From NCBI GenBank assembly GCA_030045755.1, contig JASIEW010000133.1, positions 1 to 6,061 on the forward strand: 6,061 bases of DNA, in the 5' to 3' direction. The position numbers and the translations under genes were made by a program. Of the stretch, positions 5,372-6,061 are shown piece after piece. The notes below the pieces were generated by a model that was given only the letters and a program-made list of their open reading frames with translations, was not told where the DNA came from and did no database searches. The stretch is from Nitrososphaerales archaeon (GTDB lineage Archaea > Thermoproteota > Nitrososphaeria > Nitrososphaerales > UBA183). How positions within the stretch are numbered: position 1 is the stretch's first letter; each line of letters opens with the position of its first letter.

Positions 5372-5712
5372 GTCAGGACTCGCAACCCCCTCATCCGATG
5401 ACCGCTGAGGAATACGCGAAGACTCAGGCCGTGACCGCGAGAATCGAGGGACTGCGAAGGGCGATGACTGGCTTAGCGGCGGGCGGCTTGCTTTCTGGGT
5501 TCATCGTATACCTCATAATCATCACAACGCCCAATTGCCCATCAAACCTCAATTATTGCACGCAAGATTTCTCTTCCTATACCGGTCTCGGTTGGGCTTT
5601 GGTCGCCTTCTTGCCTTGGTTCCTAACAGCGGCTTATCTTGCAACCCGCGTGGACAGGCATATCGCGAGACTGAGCAGAGGGAAATACGAGGCCCCTCGC
5701 GTCGTGGAATGA
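5368..5712 (+). CDS. Hypothetical small membrane protein with two transmembrane helices
   Basis: I do not recognise this family. From a TTG start at 5368 the product is 114 residues. Two hydrophobic segments, about 33-53 and 73-93, look like membrane helices. They are separated by a short polar loop with Cys57 and Cys64 (CPSNLNYC) that could form a disulphide. Basic residues cluster before the first helix (RIEGLRR) and after the second (RVDRHIARLSRGK), so both ends probably face the cytoplasm and the loop lies outside. The start is uncertain: GAGAGG lies only one base before the TTG, and an in-frame ATG at 5398 would give 104 residues without the proline-rich leader. The 5' end overlaps the transposase relic by 4 nt. 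It lies on the same strand as sdhA, but 129 bp and a TATA-like element separate them, so it need not be part of that operon. Confidence 0.62.
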   Translation: MSQDSQPPHPMTAEEYAKTQAVTARIEGLRRAMTGLAAGGLLSGFIVYLIIITTPNCPSNLNYCTQDFSSYTGLGWALVAFLPWFLTAAYLATRVDRHIARLSRGKYEAPRVVE

Positions 5713-5784
5713 GTCACCAACCAACCTGGAACAGACCCAACCATCAACTAGCTATGGAACACTGCCCTCGTTGGAGCGCTTTAC

Positions 5785-5793
5785 GCTTATAAT
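5785..5793 (+). promoter_or_regulatory. Probable TATA box of sdhA
   Basis: The sequence GCTTATAAT in the gap before sdhA resembles an archaeal TATA box. Transcription would be expected to start near 5815, leaving a leader of roughly 25 nt before the ATG at 5842. No strong Shine-Dalgarno sequence is visible in that leader. Confidence 0.5.
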
Positions 5794-5841
5794 GGTCGGG
5801 GCGAGGTTGGCTCGGCGACGCAGGGTTCTTCTTTGTGGTCC

Positions 5842-6061
5842 ATGAAAAAGCCCGCCGGTTCGGTCGCAGCAGGCGAGAGGTCCTATGACGTCAAGACTTG
5901 CGATGTCCTGATAGTGGGGGCTGGAGGCGCGGGGCTCAGGGCCGCGATAGCGTCGTTCGACAAGGGCGCGAACACGCTCGTCGTGTGCAAGTCGCTCCTT
6001 GGAAAGGCTCACACTGTGATGGCGGAGGGCGGGATAGCGGCCGCGCTTGGGAACGTCGACC
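5842..6061 (+). CDS. sdhA: Succinate dehydrogenase/fumarate reductase flavoprotein subunit, N-terminal part
   Basis: This is the beginning of SdhA/FrdA, the FAD-carrying catalytic subunit of complex II, which oxidises succinate to fumarate (or the reverse) and passes electrons through the iron-sulphur subunit to the quinone pool. The 73 visible codons include CDVLIVGAGGAGLRAAI (20-36), the dinucleotide-binding fold with GAGGAG at 26-31, and KSLLGKAHTVMAEGGIAAALG (50-70). His57 in the KAHTVMAEGG motif corresponds to the histidine that in this family links covalently to FAD. The ATG at 5842 is the likely start; an in-frame TTG lies 9 nt upstream, and the frame is closed by a TAG at 5749. The gene runs divergently from the ribosomal operon and continues past the window edge. 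Confidence 0.93.
   Translation, partial: MKKPAGSVAAGERSYDVKTCDVLIVGAGGAGLRAAIASFDKGANTLVVCKSLLGKAHTVMAEGGIAAALGNVD

Noticed and set aside
5752..6012. A minus-strand open frame of 86 codons at the right end.
   Set aside because: It lies opposite the conserved FAD-binding N-terminus of sdhA and its sequence shows no family features.

Overview
This window comes from an archaeal chromosome of fairly high G+C. The proteins are archaeal/eukaryotic in type: eS4, a zinc-ribbon uS14, the RNase P protein Rpp29, and uS17 with an ECNDxxCPFHG N-terminus. They are packed in the archaeal S10/spc gene order. Within Archaea the uS17 and succinate dehydrogenase sequences look most like the TACK group, perhaps a Thaumarchaeota (Nitrososphaeria) relative; that placement is an impression from motifs, not a phylogeny.

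Positions 1-4993 hold one tightly packed minus-strand operon. In transcription order it reads uL22, uS3, uL29, Rpp29 (Rnp1), uS17, uL14, uL24, eS4, uL5, uS14, uS8, uL6 and the first 19 codons of a gene that is probably eL32. Neighbours overlap by up to 47 nt or lie at most 10 nt apart, so one transcript with translational coupling is expected. Four genes need non-ATG starts (GTG for uL22; TTG for uL24, eS4 and uS14). A TATA-like element and a Shine-Dalgarno sequence precede uL22, so the operon appears to begin there, without the usual uL3-uL4-uL23-uL2-uS19 block upstream.

Positions 5060-5371 hold no intact gene. On the plus strand they carry the decayed C-terminal end of a DDE transposase, broken by a frameshift and by a stop codon where the family has a tryptophan. 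A small gene of unknown function follows (5368-5712, plus strand) for a protein with two membrane helices. At the right edge, after a TATA-like promoter, the plus-strand gene for the flavoprotein subunit of succinate dehydrogenase/fumarate reductase starts at 5842 and runs out of the window.

The ribosomal genes supply parts of both subunits plus one tRNA-processing protein. The right-hand part belongs to an unrelated respiratory locus, separated from the operon by the insertion-sequence remnant. I found no wholly new system. The notable points are the transposase relic at the operon boundary, the shortened uL24 N-terminus, the start-codon use and the long uS3/uL29 overlap.
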